64,000 nt of DNA from contig NZ_SNYV01000013.1 of the NCBI RefSeq assembly GCF_004363245.1, positions 582,939-646,938 on the forward strand, written 5' to 3'. The position numbers and the translations under genes are program-made. The notes under the pieces are model-generated. The model saw nothing but the letters and a program-made list of their open reading frames with translations. It was not told the origin of the DNA and did not search any database. Positions 44,897 to 52,935 of the stretch are shown in pieces (the first letter of the stretch is position 1; the number at the start of each line of letters is the position of its first letter). The DNA comes from Sphingobacterium yanglingense (GTDB lineage Bacteria; Bacteroidota; Bacteroidia; Sphingobacteriales; Sphingobacteriaceae).

Positions 44897-45844
44897 TTAC
44901 AGAGTGACAACTACTTTCCCAACGGTTCGTCCCGTTTCTATCTGTAGATGCGCCTGAGCCATTTCGTCAAATGTGAACACTTGCGAGACGTGAGGTTTTA
45001 CTATACCTCTTTCCAAAAAAGAAGCTATAATCTCCATATCTTTTTTACTCGAATATACCGCTATAAAATAACAGGCATGCAGTTGCTTTTCCTGTGCTTT
45101 TTGTTCATCCTCTTTTGTGTGTCCAGAGGGGAGGGCCACAATCGTCCCAAATGGTTTCAATACCTGTAGCGATTTTTGAAAGTTAGCACCTCCAATCGCT
45201 TCTACGACAAAATCAATATCCTGCAACACCTCTTCAAATGCTGTAGTTCGGTAATCAATACATTCATCAGCCCCCAATCCCAATACAAAATCCTTGTTTG
45301 CCGAAGATGTGGTCGCAATCACATAAGCGCCCAAATGTTTGGCAATCTGTATGGCAAAGTGACCAACACCACCCGAAGCAGCATGAATCAAAACTTTGTC
45401 TGTTGATCTCAATTTTCCATAACTATCAAAAGCCTGCCATGCTGTCAAGGCGGCCATTGTACTGGCTGCAGCTTCTATATGCGTCGTGTTCTTCGGTTTC
45501 ATAGCCAAATGCTCAGCCGGAGCTGCAATGTATTCAGCGTAAGCTTTTCCATGTCCTACAAAATTCACCATACCAAATACTTCATCACCGATTATGAATT
45601 CAGTAACATCTTCTCCTGCTTCCACAATTTCTCCCGAAATATCCCATCCCAAGATTAAAGGATCAAAATGTGCCAAATCCTCTGCCAATGGTGCCTGTCG
45701 ATTTCGCACTTTACAATCCACTGGATTAATACTTATGGCCTTCACTTTAACCAGTACCTCATTAGCCTTTATTACAGGCATTTCAATGTCTTTGTAAAGG
45801 AGATTTTCTATACCTCCAAACTCTTTTAAAACTATAGCTTTCAT
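44897..45844 (-). CDS. NADP-dependent quinone oxidoreductase-like MDR protein
   Basis: A 315-residue zinc-independent medium-chain reductase. The GroES-like N-terminal domain ends in LILGWDISGEIVEAGEDV. The nucleotide-binding domain has VLIHAASGGVGHFAIQIAKHLGA (about 148-170). No structural zinc cysteines are seen. It is the first gene of a three-gene operon running away from the AraC gene. A -7 match (TATTTTTG on the minus strand, 45866-45873) lies about 20 bases before its ATG. Confidence 0.92.
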   Translation of the reverse strand: MKAIVLKEFGGIENLLYKDIEMPVIKANEVLVKVKAISINPVDCKVRNRQAPLAEDLAHFDPLILGWDISGEIVEAGEDVTEFIIGDEVFGMVNFVGHGKAYAEYIAAPAEHLAMKPKNTTHIEAAASTMAALTAWQAFDSYGKLRSTDKVLIHAASGGVGHFAIQIAKHLGAYVIATTSSANKDFVLGLGADECIDYRTTAFEEVLQDIDFVVEAIGGANFQKSLQVLKPFGTIVALPSGHTKEDEQKAQEKQLHACYFIAVYSSKKDMEIIASFLERGIVKPHVSQVFTFDEMAQAHLQIETGRTVGKVVVTL

Positions 45845-45865
45845 TTATACTCACTTTGGATTATG

Positions 45866-45873
45866 CAAAAATA
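45866..45873 (-). promoter_or_regulatory. Putative -7 element of the quinone oxidoreductase operon
   Basis: TATTTTTG on the minus strand fits TAnnTTTG, with a start point expected near 45861. Between this box and the divergent AraC promoter lie two similar blocks (TATATAACG and TATATATCG, near 45880-45907) that could be AraC operator half-sites. Confidence 0.45.
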
Positions 45874-45919
45874 GACCTATATAACGCCGGTTAACAGGTA
45901 TATATCGGGTGCATTTCGG

Positions 45920-45927
45920 TATATTTG
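45920..45927 (+). promoter_or_regulatory. Putative -7 element of the AraC gene
   Basis: TATATTTG fits TAnnTTTG and ends five bases before the ATG at 45933, predicting a leaderless or nearly leaderless mRNA. Confidence 0.45.
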
Positions 45928-45932
45928 CATTT

Positions 45933-46772
45933 ATGGCAAGAGAGAATATTTCAAAATCACTCGAGGTTTATTACGAAATAATAGATTGTTGCCCGCTTCG
46001 GGACCGGCAATTCAATTTTTTTGAATTCGTATACGTATTATCCGGCAATGGCGTACACGGCATCAATGGCAATCAACTTCCTTTCGAGGCAGGCGATCTT
46101 TTTCTAATCACACCCCATGATTGCCACTCCTTTGATCTGGATGGTATTTGCGAATTTATGGTTATCCGTTTCGGAGAATATTACGTGCGGGAGTACCAAT
46201 GGAAAAGTATCGATCATATCGAATGCCTGCTGTACAATGCCTCGGATCTATCCGGAACTGTATTGATCAACCACGAGGATAAGAAAATGGTTAAGTCATT
46301 GATACAACACTTACAACAGACAATTAATCAAGAAACGGTATATACCGAAGATCTGGTGCGGCATTTGGTCAATGCATTGATCGTCATTGCTGCGCGAAAT
46401 ATAGCCATAATCAAACCCAAAAACATAAGCCAGCATGCCGAAAACCGTATCCTGCAGATATTGGATTATATCCAGGAGCATATTCGTGTTCCAGAACGTC
46501 TGTCAATTGCTGTAATAGCCGAAAGATTTGATCTATCTCCAACCTATTTGGGAAGCTATTTTCGTAAACAATGCAACGAATCCCTTCAGCAATATATCTC
46601 CTCTTACCGAATCAGACTTATTGAGCATCGCTTACGTTTTAGCGATAGGAGGGTACACGAAATAGCGGATGAGTTTGGTTTTACAGACGAAAGCCATATC
46701 AACAAGTTTTTCAAAAGACATCGGGGCATGAGCTTAAAACAATTCCGTGATTCGGTTATGAAAGTTGTCTGA
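45933..46772 (+). CDS. AraC-family regulator of the divergent redox operon
   Basis: A 279-residue regulator. The N-terminal cupin-like sensing domain (about 1-130) shows NFFEFVYVLSGNGVHGINGNQLPFEAGDLFLITPHDCHSF. The C-terminal AraC domain (about 175-275) has IAVIAERFDLSPTYLGSYFRKQCN and VHEIADEFGFTDESHINKFFKRHRGMSLKQFR. The ATG at 45933 is chosen because a GTG eight codons earlier would overlap the promoter. The divergent layout, 88 bases from the oxidoreductase operon, suggests it controls that operon. Confidence 0.92.
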   Translation: MARENISKSLEVYYEIIDCCPLRDRQFNFFEFVYVLSGNGVHGINGNQLPFEAGDLFLITPHDCHSFDLDGICEFMVIRFGEYYVREYQWKSIDHIECLLYNASDLSGTVLINHEDKKMVKSLIQHLQQTINQETVYTEDLVRHLVNALIVIAARNIAIIKPKNISQHAENRILQILDYIQEHIRVPERLSIAVIAERFDLSPTYLGSYFRKQCNESLQQYISSYRIRLIEHRLRFSDRRVHEIADEFGFTDESHINKFFKRHRGMSLKQFRDSVMKVV

Positions 46773-46777
46773 TCACA

Positions 46778-47224
46778 TCACTTCCTATTCATCCAATCCT
46801 GATAAGACACAACACCCAATTCTGGTTTTGCATCACCCTCCAGCAGGGAAATGAATTCAAGATTGTTTCCATCAGGATCTTTGAAATAAATTGCTAAGGC
46901 CGGCATCCATGCGAATACCATTGGATCACTTGTGCCATTTTTCAAGAAATTGTAAGGTTCCAGTTGGTTTTTATTCAGGAAGTTGACAGCATCGTTTAGG
47001 ATAAACTCCTTTGTACTGCTGAATGCAAAATGGCGCGGTTCAATTTCTTCGTCTGTCTGCCAAAGGCCCAACATATAGTCTTTGTTTTCACCAATCCAAA
47101 GAAAGATAATAGGACGGGTTTCGTCACGATGTGCAAATTTTAAACCTAAAATTTCAGTGTAGAATTTTAATGATTTTTCTAAATCCCGTACTTGTATATG
47201 TGTTTCGTAAATTCCCGTTATCAT
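46778..47224 (-). CDS. VOC-superfamily (glyoxalase/bleomycin-resistance-like) protein
   Basis: A 148-residue protein with the usual paired beta-alpha-beta-beta-beta units. The first metal-type position is in ETHIQVRDLEKSLKFYTEILGLKF. The end pattern IYFKDPDGNNLEFISLLEG contains the conserved Glu. Family members act as dioxygenases, glyoxalases or drug-binding proteins; the substrate here is unknown. Convergent with the AraC gene, five bases apart. Confidence 0.88.
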   Translation of the reverse strand: MITGIYETHIQVRDLEKSLKFYTEILGLKFAHRDETRPIIFLWIGENKDYMLGLWQTDEEIEPRHFAFSSTKEFILNDAVNFLNKNQLEPYNFLKNGTSDPMVFAWMPALAIYFKDPDGNNLEFISLLEGDAKPELGVVSYQDWMNRK

Positions 47225-47293
47225 TGCTTTTTCTTTTTAAATTCAAAGCAAATTTAAGCGCAATTATTGGCTTTTCGATTCTAAATCTATTTC

Positions 47294-47321
47294 TTATTCA
47301 TCATACTTTATTCATCATATT
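47294..47321 (+). repeat. Tandem direct repeat, 2 x 14 bp
   Basis: TTATTCATCATACT and TTATTCATCATATT lie head to tail, differing at one base. They stand right at the left edge of a truncated beta-lactamase-like fragment and may mark the breakpoint. Confidence 0.6.
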
Positions 47322-47327
47322 TTAAAT

Positions 47328-47519
47328 ATTGAAAGTGATTTGGTTGGTCACAATGGTTCTGACCCCGGAGTTTTCACGGCAATGTATTTTAACTCTACAA
47401 CTAAAATCGGCAAAATAATTTTGGTTAATACAGATACTGATTTTACTGATAATGTATGGCCAGAAATTGAAGAAATATGGAAATCTTTATCTGATTACGA
47501 GAAAACAATTAGTAAATAA
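47328..47519 (+). pseudogene. C-terminal fragment of a serine beta-lactamase-like hydrolase
   Basis: The frame ending in TAA at 47517-47519 reads GHNGSDPGVFTAMYFNST, then KIGKIILVNTDTDF and an acidic helix. HNGSDPG and the NTD end are typical of the last third of class C beta-lactamase/penicillin-binding-protein-like enzymes. No start and no SxxK or YxN motif precede it, so only about 60 codons remain of a normal ~400. Confidence 0.65.
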
Positions 47520-47597
47520 AATTCAGTATTAATAGGGCGTCATGGTTCATGCTAATCCTCATCGGAGGGTAGACCCTACAGAAATTAAAACAAAGCG

Positions 47598-47714
47598 ATG
47601 CTAAGTGAAATTATAGCTAAATACGAAGGGCGGGCAAATGCTTTAATCTCTGAGAATACAAACTATAAAATTTTAGAATATGGAATCGTTCCATATAAAT
47701 CATCCTATTCGTGA
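47598..47714 (+). CDS. Very short open frame, doubtful
   Basis: A 38-codon frame from ATG to TGA (MLSEIIAKYEGRANALISEN...) with protein-like composition. It overlaps the upstream part of the next frame. It may be the start of a lost gene rather than a functional peptide. Confidence 0.2.
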   Translation: MLSEIIAKYEGRANALISENTNYKILEYGIVPYKSSYS

Positions 47715-47742
47715 TGACACCTTAAATTTAGATATTTGTCCT

Positions 47743-48432
47743 ATGTATCCAACCTTTTTTAAAATATCCCTACGGCCATTATTGTTAACTATCTTTATTC
47801 TTTTTTCATATGATAGCCAGTCCCAAATAGTAAAAGATGATCTCATCGTATTCATTGGCGAAAAAATAAGTTTGGAAAGGGATACGAATGATAAAATGTT
47901 TGGAATCGATACCATTATTAACGGACAAGATACCATATTCAGCGGGTGGCAGAAGCTTGGTTATAAATATGAAGCCAAATATAAGGTACTAGATAAGATC
48001 CATGGTCACTATGATAAAGATACGATCGATTTTGTACTGTATGATCATGAGGGCAATCCCGAGGTTGCAGAGCACAATACCGTCATGCTCTTTGTATCAA
48101 AAGTTGATGGCGTTTTATATCACCAAAAGTACCAGTACTTTCCTATGTATATAACTACCGAGGGAAGGTGGGCCTCTCCATATTCAGTCCAAGATTATAA
48201 TCACGCCTACAAATATAGTATTACCGTGAAGCCAGAGATCATTCCTTTCAAAGACGAAGTCTATTTTTCGGTTATACATTTACATCCCGACAAGATTGCA
48301 AAAATATATTCACCACAATACTTTGAAATTAGAGACAGAAAAGCGTATACCAGATATGGCAATTATCCCGACGATCTCCTTAAGCTAAAGTTACAGACTG
48401 TATTAAAGGCCAGAGGTATTTATCTCGAATGA
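47743..48432 (+). CDS. Hypothetical secreted protein, 229 aa
   Basis: The start is set at MYPTFFKISLRPLLLTIFILFSYDSQSQ, which forms a signal peptide; an upstream in-frame ATG (47680) would bury it. The mature protein opens DDLIVFIGEKISLER and is rich in strands and aromatic residues. No family is recognised. Convergent with the DUF4919-like gene. Confidence 0.65.
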   Translation: MYPTFFKISLRPLLLTIFILFSYDSQSQIVKDDLIVFIGEKISLERDTNDKMFGIDTIINGQDTIFSGWQKLGYKYEAKYKVLDKIHGHYDKDTIDFVLYDHEGNPEVAEHNTVMLFVSKVDGVLYHQKYQYFPMYITTEGRWASPYSVQDYNHAYKYSITVKPEIIPFKDEVYFSVIHLHPDKIAKIYSPQYFEIRDRKAYTRYGNYPDDLLKLKLQTVLKARGIYLE

Positions 48433-48457
48433 GGAGTAAATGTAATTAATCCCGTTA

Positions 48458-49147
48458 TTATTTCTTGCCCTCAAGCCTTTTTTGCGTAGCGATCAGTTTT
48501 CTCGATATATCAAAGTAGATATCTTTAGCTTGTAGGTACTGCGTAGGGTCTACCTCAAAGTAATCACAAAGTCCCACGAGCTTCTGTCCGTGTATTTTTT
48601 CTACATCAAAGTAGGAGTACAGCATGTTATACTCATCTGCTATAAAGATTACCTTTAGCGCAGTCTCGCACGACCGTCCGTCACCACTGGTAGCGATTGT
48701 TTTGCGTATCGCCCTATACCTATTCTGGTATTTCAGACCTTCTTCAGTCTTTTTGGATTCAAACAGTGCCATAGCCATGAGGTTATTTGCACTTAAGCTC
48801 ACCGGGTTTATCTGTAGCACCCTCTCGCATTCAGCGATCAGCTTTTTGTAATCCTTTGATTTCGCTATTTCAGCTAATTTTCCATCCGCATTTTGGGCGG
48901 AGAGATAAGTGTTTTGAAAAGAAAAACCATAGTAGATTAACATATACTCCTCTGGAGTCAACGTCTTATCAAAAGCATTATATCGCTTCAGTAACTTCGG
49001 GTAATGAGAGTCTTTATTCTTATCCTGTATACGACGTTCTATTTCTTTATAATCTACCTTCAACATCACTTGTGCTACCAGTAGTCTCGTTGAAAATAGC
49101 GCAAGGATAGTTATAAGAAGCGTAATTCCTTTTCTATTCATTGTCAT
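48458..49147 (-). CDS. DUF4919-like secreted protein
   Basis: A 229-residue exported protein (signal about 1-26). The body is helical and TPR-like. The segments DKTLTPEEYMLIYYGFSFQ, AECERVLQINPVSLSANNLMAMALFESKK and SGDGRSCETALKVIFIADEYNML agree with what I recall of DUF4919 proteins of Bacteroidota. Function unknown. It lies behind a second secreted protein on the same strand (77 bases apart), which may be cotranscribed. Confidence 0.7.
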   Translation of the reverse strand: MTMNRKGITLLITILALFSTRLLVAQVMLKVDYKEIERRIQDKNKDSHYPKLLKRYNAFDKTLTPEEYMLIYYGFSFQNTYLSAQNADGKLAEIAKSKDYKKLIAECERVLQINPVSLSANNLMAMALFESKKTEEGLKYQNRYRAIRKTIATSGDGRSCETALKVIFIADEYNMLYSYFDVEKIHGQKLVGLCDYFEVDPTQYLQAKDIYFDISRKLIATQKRLEGKK

Positions 49148-49224
49148 GGTTTATTTGTGTGTATTCAATAAAGCTACAAAATAACAGCTTCACCGATTGA
49201 GCCTTCATGCAGATTCCTGCATCA

Positions 49225-50016
49225 CTATTCTTTTTTCGCGTGGATCCAAGTCCACGTGCCATTGGATTGAAATGGCGTACTGATGCTTTTTGAGTTCTCG
49301 ATCAGGATTTTGGTGAAGTACGATTTATAATACCACGCAAAGAATATCGAACCCAAAGTCGGCTTTTCAATTTCGGTAAAATCCATCCCTATTTCTCTAG
49401 GAGTACCTACTTTAAAACCTTTAAACTGCCCTTGATAATAACTCTTATCATCAATAATCCGTGTGCCCGCATAGTCTATGGTATAAATAAACTCAGCACC
49501 ATATACCGCTACATTATTTGGTTGGAATGCCGGCAAGATCCATACCGTAAACGTTTGGTCTTCATTTTCTTTGATATACTGATTAAATCTTAGATTGACC
49601 GTGTCTTTAATCGATTTTAACTCATTGTTTGCCGTCTGCAATGCTCTAGCGTATCTGTGAAGCAAAGTCGTGTCCACTGCTTCATTTGTCTTATTCACCT
49701 TCAGATCGTCACTAATTTTAAAATGAAATACAAGATCGAACTTGTTCACTTCATATTTTCCATATATAGCGTGCCAGCTGCCATTTCTTTCAAAGCAGAA
49801 CCACTCATTCCCCAAACGCTTTATCTCGTTCGGATCCTGCGCCATCACACTATCTGATGTGTGCCATGCTACTATATCATAGCGGTAGAGCCATTCTGCA
49901 GTCTTCATCTTACTGTTGAAATCCATGATATCAAAACCAATATCACTTGTATTCTGACCATAGGCAAAAGCTGTCAAGCTCACAAAAAATACTAATAAAA
50001 GCTTATTCATATACAA
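49225..50016 (-). CDS. Hypothetical secreted protein, 263 aa
   Basis: A signal peptide (about 1-20, LLLVFFVSLTAFAYGQ) is followed by a beta-rich body with many aromatic residues (for example EWFCFERNGSWHAIYGKYEVNKFD). No family is recognised. It is probably periplasmic and possibly cotranscribed with the DUF4919-like gene behind it. Confidence 0.65.
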   Translation of the reverse strand: MYMNKLLLVFFVSLTAFAYGQNTSDIGFDIMDFNSKMKTAEWLYRYDIVAWHTSDSVMAQDPNEIKRLGNEWFCFERNGSWHAIYGKYEVNKFDLVFHFKISDDLKVNKTNEAVDTTLLHRYARALQTANNELKSIKDTVNLRFNQYIKENEDQTFTVWILPAFQPNNVAVYGAEFIYTIDYAGTRIIDDKSYYQGQFKGFKVGTPREIGMDFTEIEKPTLGSIFFAWYYKSYFTKILIENSKSISTPFQSNGTWTWIHAKKE

Positions 50017-50130
50017 TCAAACTAGAGAGTTAGTCAATGTTGCCGTTTCCAAAGCTAGATGTAAGATACCTTCGTTTCCTTTTTTATTCGTTGATATTTT
50101 CATGTTTTGATCACACTAACTGGTTCCCGT

Positions 50131-50185
50131 ACCTAAACATACTAAAAATTGATATATTTATTGATAGATGAAAGACGTTACCTTT
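50131..50185 (+). repeat. 55-bp segment shared with the region before the amidase gene (copy 2)
   Basis: Matches 11816-11870 at 50 of 55 bases, across the promoter-proximal region and the first codons of the DinB-like frame. Confidence 0.8.
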
Positions 50186-50752
50186 ATAATGTTATCTGGC
50201 GCAGGGCTAGTACTGGTATCCATTTTTCTTTCAAATACACGTAAACTTCTTTCGACAGTAACAGATAAACCCAATAAAATGATAAACGCATCTTTCGAGT
50301 GTGAAATTTTAAGAGCAAGCAGGACTAGACTGTTGCAAATAATTGAAGACTGCGATCCGGTCACTTTGTTCAAAATCCCAGAATCCTTTAACAATAATAT
50401 AATTTGGCACGTTGGCCATTGTATTACATCCCAGCAAAGACACATGTACATGCGCAGCGGTTTACCAATGCATATTTCCAAGAAATTTGAGGAATGTTTT
50501 AAAATAGGATCTTCTCCGGCATCTTGGAAAGTGTCTCCAAATGTTGAAGAAGTGAAGCATCTATTGATTGATACGGTAGACAAGCTTGAATTAGATCTAG
50601 AATCTAATATATTTGTTCACTATACTCCCTTTGAGTTACCAATCGGATTTCACGTAAAAAATCATATTGAAGCACTTAAAGCATCAAATTATCATGAGGC
50701 GGAGCACAGCGGTATAATTCTCACCTATTTGAAGTTGCTGAATAGAAACTAA
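50168..50752 (+). CDS. DinB-family protein
   Basis: A 194-residue protein whose residues about 38-194 form a DinB/YfiT-like four-helix bundle. Possible metal ligands are His in NNIIWHVGHCITSQQRH, typical of the family, and in YHEAEHSGIILTYLKLL. The first 37 residues include a hydrophobic stretch (FIMLSGAGLVLVSIFL) not normal for DinB. They begin with the segment shared with the amidase upstream region, so the true start may be the ATG at 50279. DinB proteins are often thiol-dependent enzymes or stress proteins. It stands alone. Confidence 0.75.
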   Translation: MKDVTFIMLSGAGLVLVSIFLSNTRKLLSTVTDKPNKMINASFECEILRASRTRLLQIIEDCDPVTLFKIPESFNNNIIWHVGHCITSQQRHMYMRSGLPMHISKKFEECFKIGSSPASWKVSPNVEEVKHLLIDTVDKLELDLESNIFVHYTPFELPIGFHVKNHIEALKASNYHEAEHSGIILTYLKLLNRN

Positions 50753-51061
50753 GTTATCTGTCTGTTTTACAGTAGAAATACGATTAAGTCAACTTGGCTG
50801 CATAGTTTTTTATTTCGCGAAAAACCAATTACTCATGTCTTGTTTGTTTTCAGAGGAATTCGTGAGCACTTCGTGGTTATATTAACTTTTTTCTTAAATT
50901 TAACGCATAGGAATTTGTTTTGGTTCACCTCAGAGCTGAATTTAAGCTTTCAGCCCTAAAGTCCCCGCCTTCAGCAATATTCAAACTGTTAGCGGTCATT
51001 GGGAGAGGTAAGATTTTTTAACAAACACAAAGGAGGTCTAATGACAGAACGTAACTTTAAT
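50753..51061. other. Intergenic region with TGTTAGCGGTCA motif
   Basis: Apart from the 12-mer TGTTAGCGGTCA at 50987-50998, identical to one at 41912-41923 (minus), I see no gene, promoter pair or terminator in these ~310 bases. Confidence 0.4.
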
Positions 51062-51187
51062 CCGTCTTTGCGAGGATCCAGCCAGTAGGCGGTGACGAAG
51101 CAATCTTAAAAATGGCTTTACGATATATAGCTTCTAGATCGGTTTGCTACGCATCTGCCTTCGGCGGTCGTAGCCTCGCGATGACGG
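51062..51187. repeat. Imperfect long inverted repeat, MITE/REP-like element
   Basis: The ends CCGTCTTTGCGAGG (51062-51075) and CCTCGCGATGACGG (51174-51187) pair at 12 of 14 positions. Inside are GACGAAGCAATCTTAAAA and the roughly complementary TTTGCTACGCA...TCGTAGCC parts. The outer sequence and GACGAAGCAATCT are of the kind I know from dispersed non-coding repeats of many bacterial genomes ending in CGTCATTGCGAGG. It is GC-richer than its surroundings. Confidence 0.75.
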
Positions 51188-51274
51188 CATCGTTTGTAAA
51201 CCGAGCTTGCGAGCTCACCTTAGGTAATCTGTCATTGGTACGAAATAACTGTCAAAAACTAAACTTATGACAAC

Positions 51275-51655
51275 ATGAACGAAGGAAGACAAAAAATAAT
51301 TCAGAACTATATTGACGGTTACAATGAGTTCGATATAGAAAAAATGATTTGTGATTTTGACGACAATATCATTTTTAAAAATGTTCAGAATGGCACAGTG
51401 AATATGATATTGAATGGAATAAATGAGTTTAAGCAACAAGCCGAACAAGCGAAATCATTTTTCGATAATAGACAACAACAAATCACTTTCTTAAAACACA
51501 ACAATGGCACCACGGAAATAGAAGTAGATTATTCTGCGACTTTAGCAATGGACTTTCCAAATGGATTGAAAAAAGGAGATAAATTAGAGCTAAAAGGAAA
51601 ATCTGTTTTTGTTTTCTTCGGCGACAAAATTATTCAACTAACTGATGAATATTGA
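51275..51655 (+). CDS. SnoaL/NTF2-like protein
   Basis: A 126-residue protein of the nuclear-transport-factor-2-like fold. The N-terminal helix reads GRQKIIQNYIDGYNEFDIEKMICDFDDNIIFKN, where family members have the W/F-D of the cone opening. It ends in the strands DKLELKGKSVFVFFGDKIIQLTDEY. Substrate or role unknown; SnoaL-like proteins can be isomerases, hydrolases or simple ligand binders. It starts a three-gene run on the plus strand (gaps 36 and 10 bases). Confidence 0.8.
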   Translation: MNEGRQKIIQNYIDGYNEFDIEKMICDFDDNIIFKNVQNGTVNMILNGINEFKQQAEQAKSFFDNRQQQITFLKHNNGTTEIEVDYSATLAMDFPNGLKKGDKLELKGKSVFVFFGDKIIQLTDEY

Positions 51656-51691
51656 GTGGAACTATTCAATACCAATGCATAAAATATAACT

Positions 51692-52153
51692 ATGAGCTAT
51701 TTAGTAGATTTTAAAAATGTTAACGAGAAAGGATTAGAAACATCACCGTTTGCATCTGCACTTGCTGGCTTACGGGCCAATGAAGCCCGATATTTTCAAA
51801 ACAAATACAAAGCAGAATTTGTAACAACTCCAGTTTCAGATAGCACAGAAACTTTGGATTGGATCACAAAAATTCTAAAGGAAGAACGCAATATTGTCAT
51901 TGCATCAAAACCATTAGAAACCGCGTCACTACTTGTAGAAGGAATTAAATGGGTGTTTGTTTTTTATGAAAGCGGTCTTTCCATAAATGTACTATATACC
52001 TTAGACAACCCCAAGAAAAGAGCCGTAGGTTTCAAACTTTCCGAAGGTATGGAAGTGCCGGAAGAACTGAACAAATTTAAATTTGCCCGGCAGAAATCAA
52101 AATTGGCAGGGACAATAAGAGGTTCATTTTTTGTGATTAAAAAAGAATATTAA
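51692..52153 (+). CDS. Conserved-looking hypothetical protein, 153 aa
   Basis: A soluble protein without a signal peptide and with an alpha/beta pattern. No family is recognised. It lies in a tight run between a SnoaL-like and a YdeI-like gene (10-base gap to the latter), so the three are probably cotranscribed. Confidence 0.65.
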   Translation: MSYLVDFKNVNEKGLETSPFASALAGLRANEARYFQNKYKAEFVTTPVSDSTETLDWITKILKEERNIVIASKPLETASLLVEGIKWVFVFYESGLSINVLYTLDNPKKRAVGFKLSEGMEVPEELNKFKFARQKSKLAGTIRGSFFVIKKEY

Positions 52154-52163
52154 AGGCATTTCG

Positions 52164-52727
52164 ATGGCAGAAGCGATAATCAAATCTTTTAAATCCCAAG
52201 AAGCCTGGCGGCATTGGTTAGCTAAAAATCAAGATATGCAGGAAGGCATTTGGTTACAAGTGTTCAAAGTTAACTCCGGAATAGAATCCATAAAAATTAC
52301 AGAAGCTTTGGACGAAGCGCTTTGCTTTGGTTGGATTGACGGACAGCGCAAAGGCTATGATGAACAATCGTATTTGCAGAAATACACACCAAGACGAGCA
52401 CAGAGCATTTGGTCAAAACGCAATATTGGTATAGTGGGAAAACTCATTGCAGACGGAAAGATGATGCCCAGAGGGTATGTAGAAATTGAAAAGGCTAAAA
52501 CTGATGGTCGATGGGCAAGAGCTTACGACTCACATACTACGATGCAGGATGCCGAAGACTTGTTGCAAGAATTAGCAAAGGATAAAGAAGCAGAAACATT
52601 TTATCAATCCCTTAGCAAGACCAATAAATTTGCTATCAATTTTAGATTACAAACCGCTAAGAAGCCTGAAACAAGAGCCAAAAGACTGAGGGAAATTTTG
52701 ACAAACCTTCAATTGAAAAGAATGTGA
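52164..52727 (+). CDS. YdeI/OmpD-associated (bacteriocin-protection-like) family protein
   Basis: A 187-residue protein with the family's N-terminal block EAWRHWLAKNQDMQEGIWLQVFK and the conserved ALDEALCFGWIDGQRKGYDEQSYLQKYTPRRAQSIWSKRN (about 47-88), then a C-terminal helical part rich in Lys and Arg. Relatives are annotated as bacteriocin-protection or OmpD-associated proteins; the biochemical role is unknown. Last gene of the three-gene run. Confidence 0.85.
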   Translation: MAEAIIKSFKSQEAWRHWLAKNQDMQEGIWLQVFKVNSGIESIKITEALDEALCFGWIDGQRKGYDEQSYLQKYTPRRAQSIWSKRNIGIVGKLIADGKMMPRGYVEIEKAKTDGRWARAYDSHTTMQDAEDLLQELAKDKEAETFYQSLSKTNKFAINFRLQTAKKPETRAKRLREILTNLQLKRM

Positions 52728-52788
52728 CAGAATACTAAGCTAGAAGTATACCGGTCCCCATCCATTTACCAATTGATTTTTTTTAGTA

Positions 52789-52858
52789 GAGCTAATAACG
52801 CTACAGTTTCCCGTACAAAAGCTATTTCTAGTCCTTGTATTTTATATAATATTGTTTG
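52789..52858 (+). repeat. 70-bp upstream repeat shared by rhuM-like and mcrB genes (copy 1)
   Basis: Matches 58473-58543 at about 84 percent, including a 22-base exact block starting GTTTCCCGTACAAAAGCTAT. It ends about 78 bases before the RhuM-like start. The 3' end TATTGTTTG is one base longer than the -7 consensus, so the repeat may carry a shared promoter. Confidence 0.8.
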
Positions 52859-52935
52859 TTTAGTTGTTCATTTACAGTTATATTCGCGTATGACCGATTA
52901 ATAGACACTAAGCTTAATACCAATTATGAGAATCC

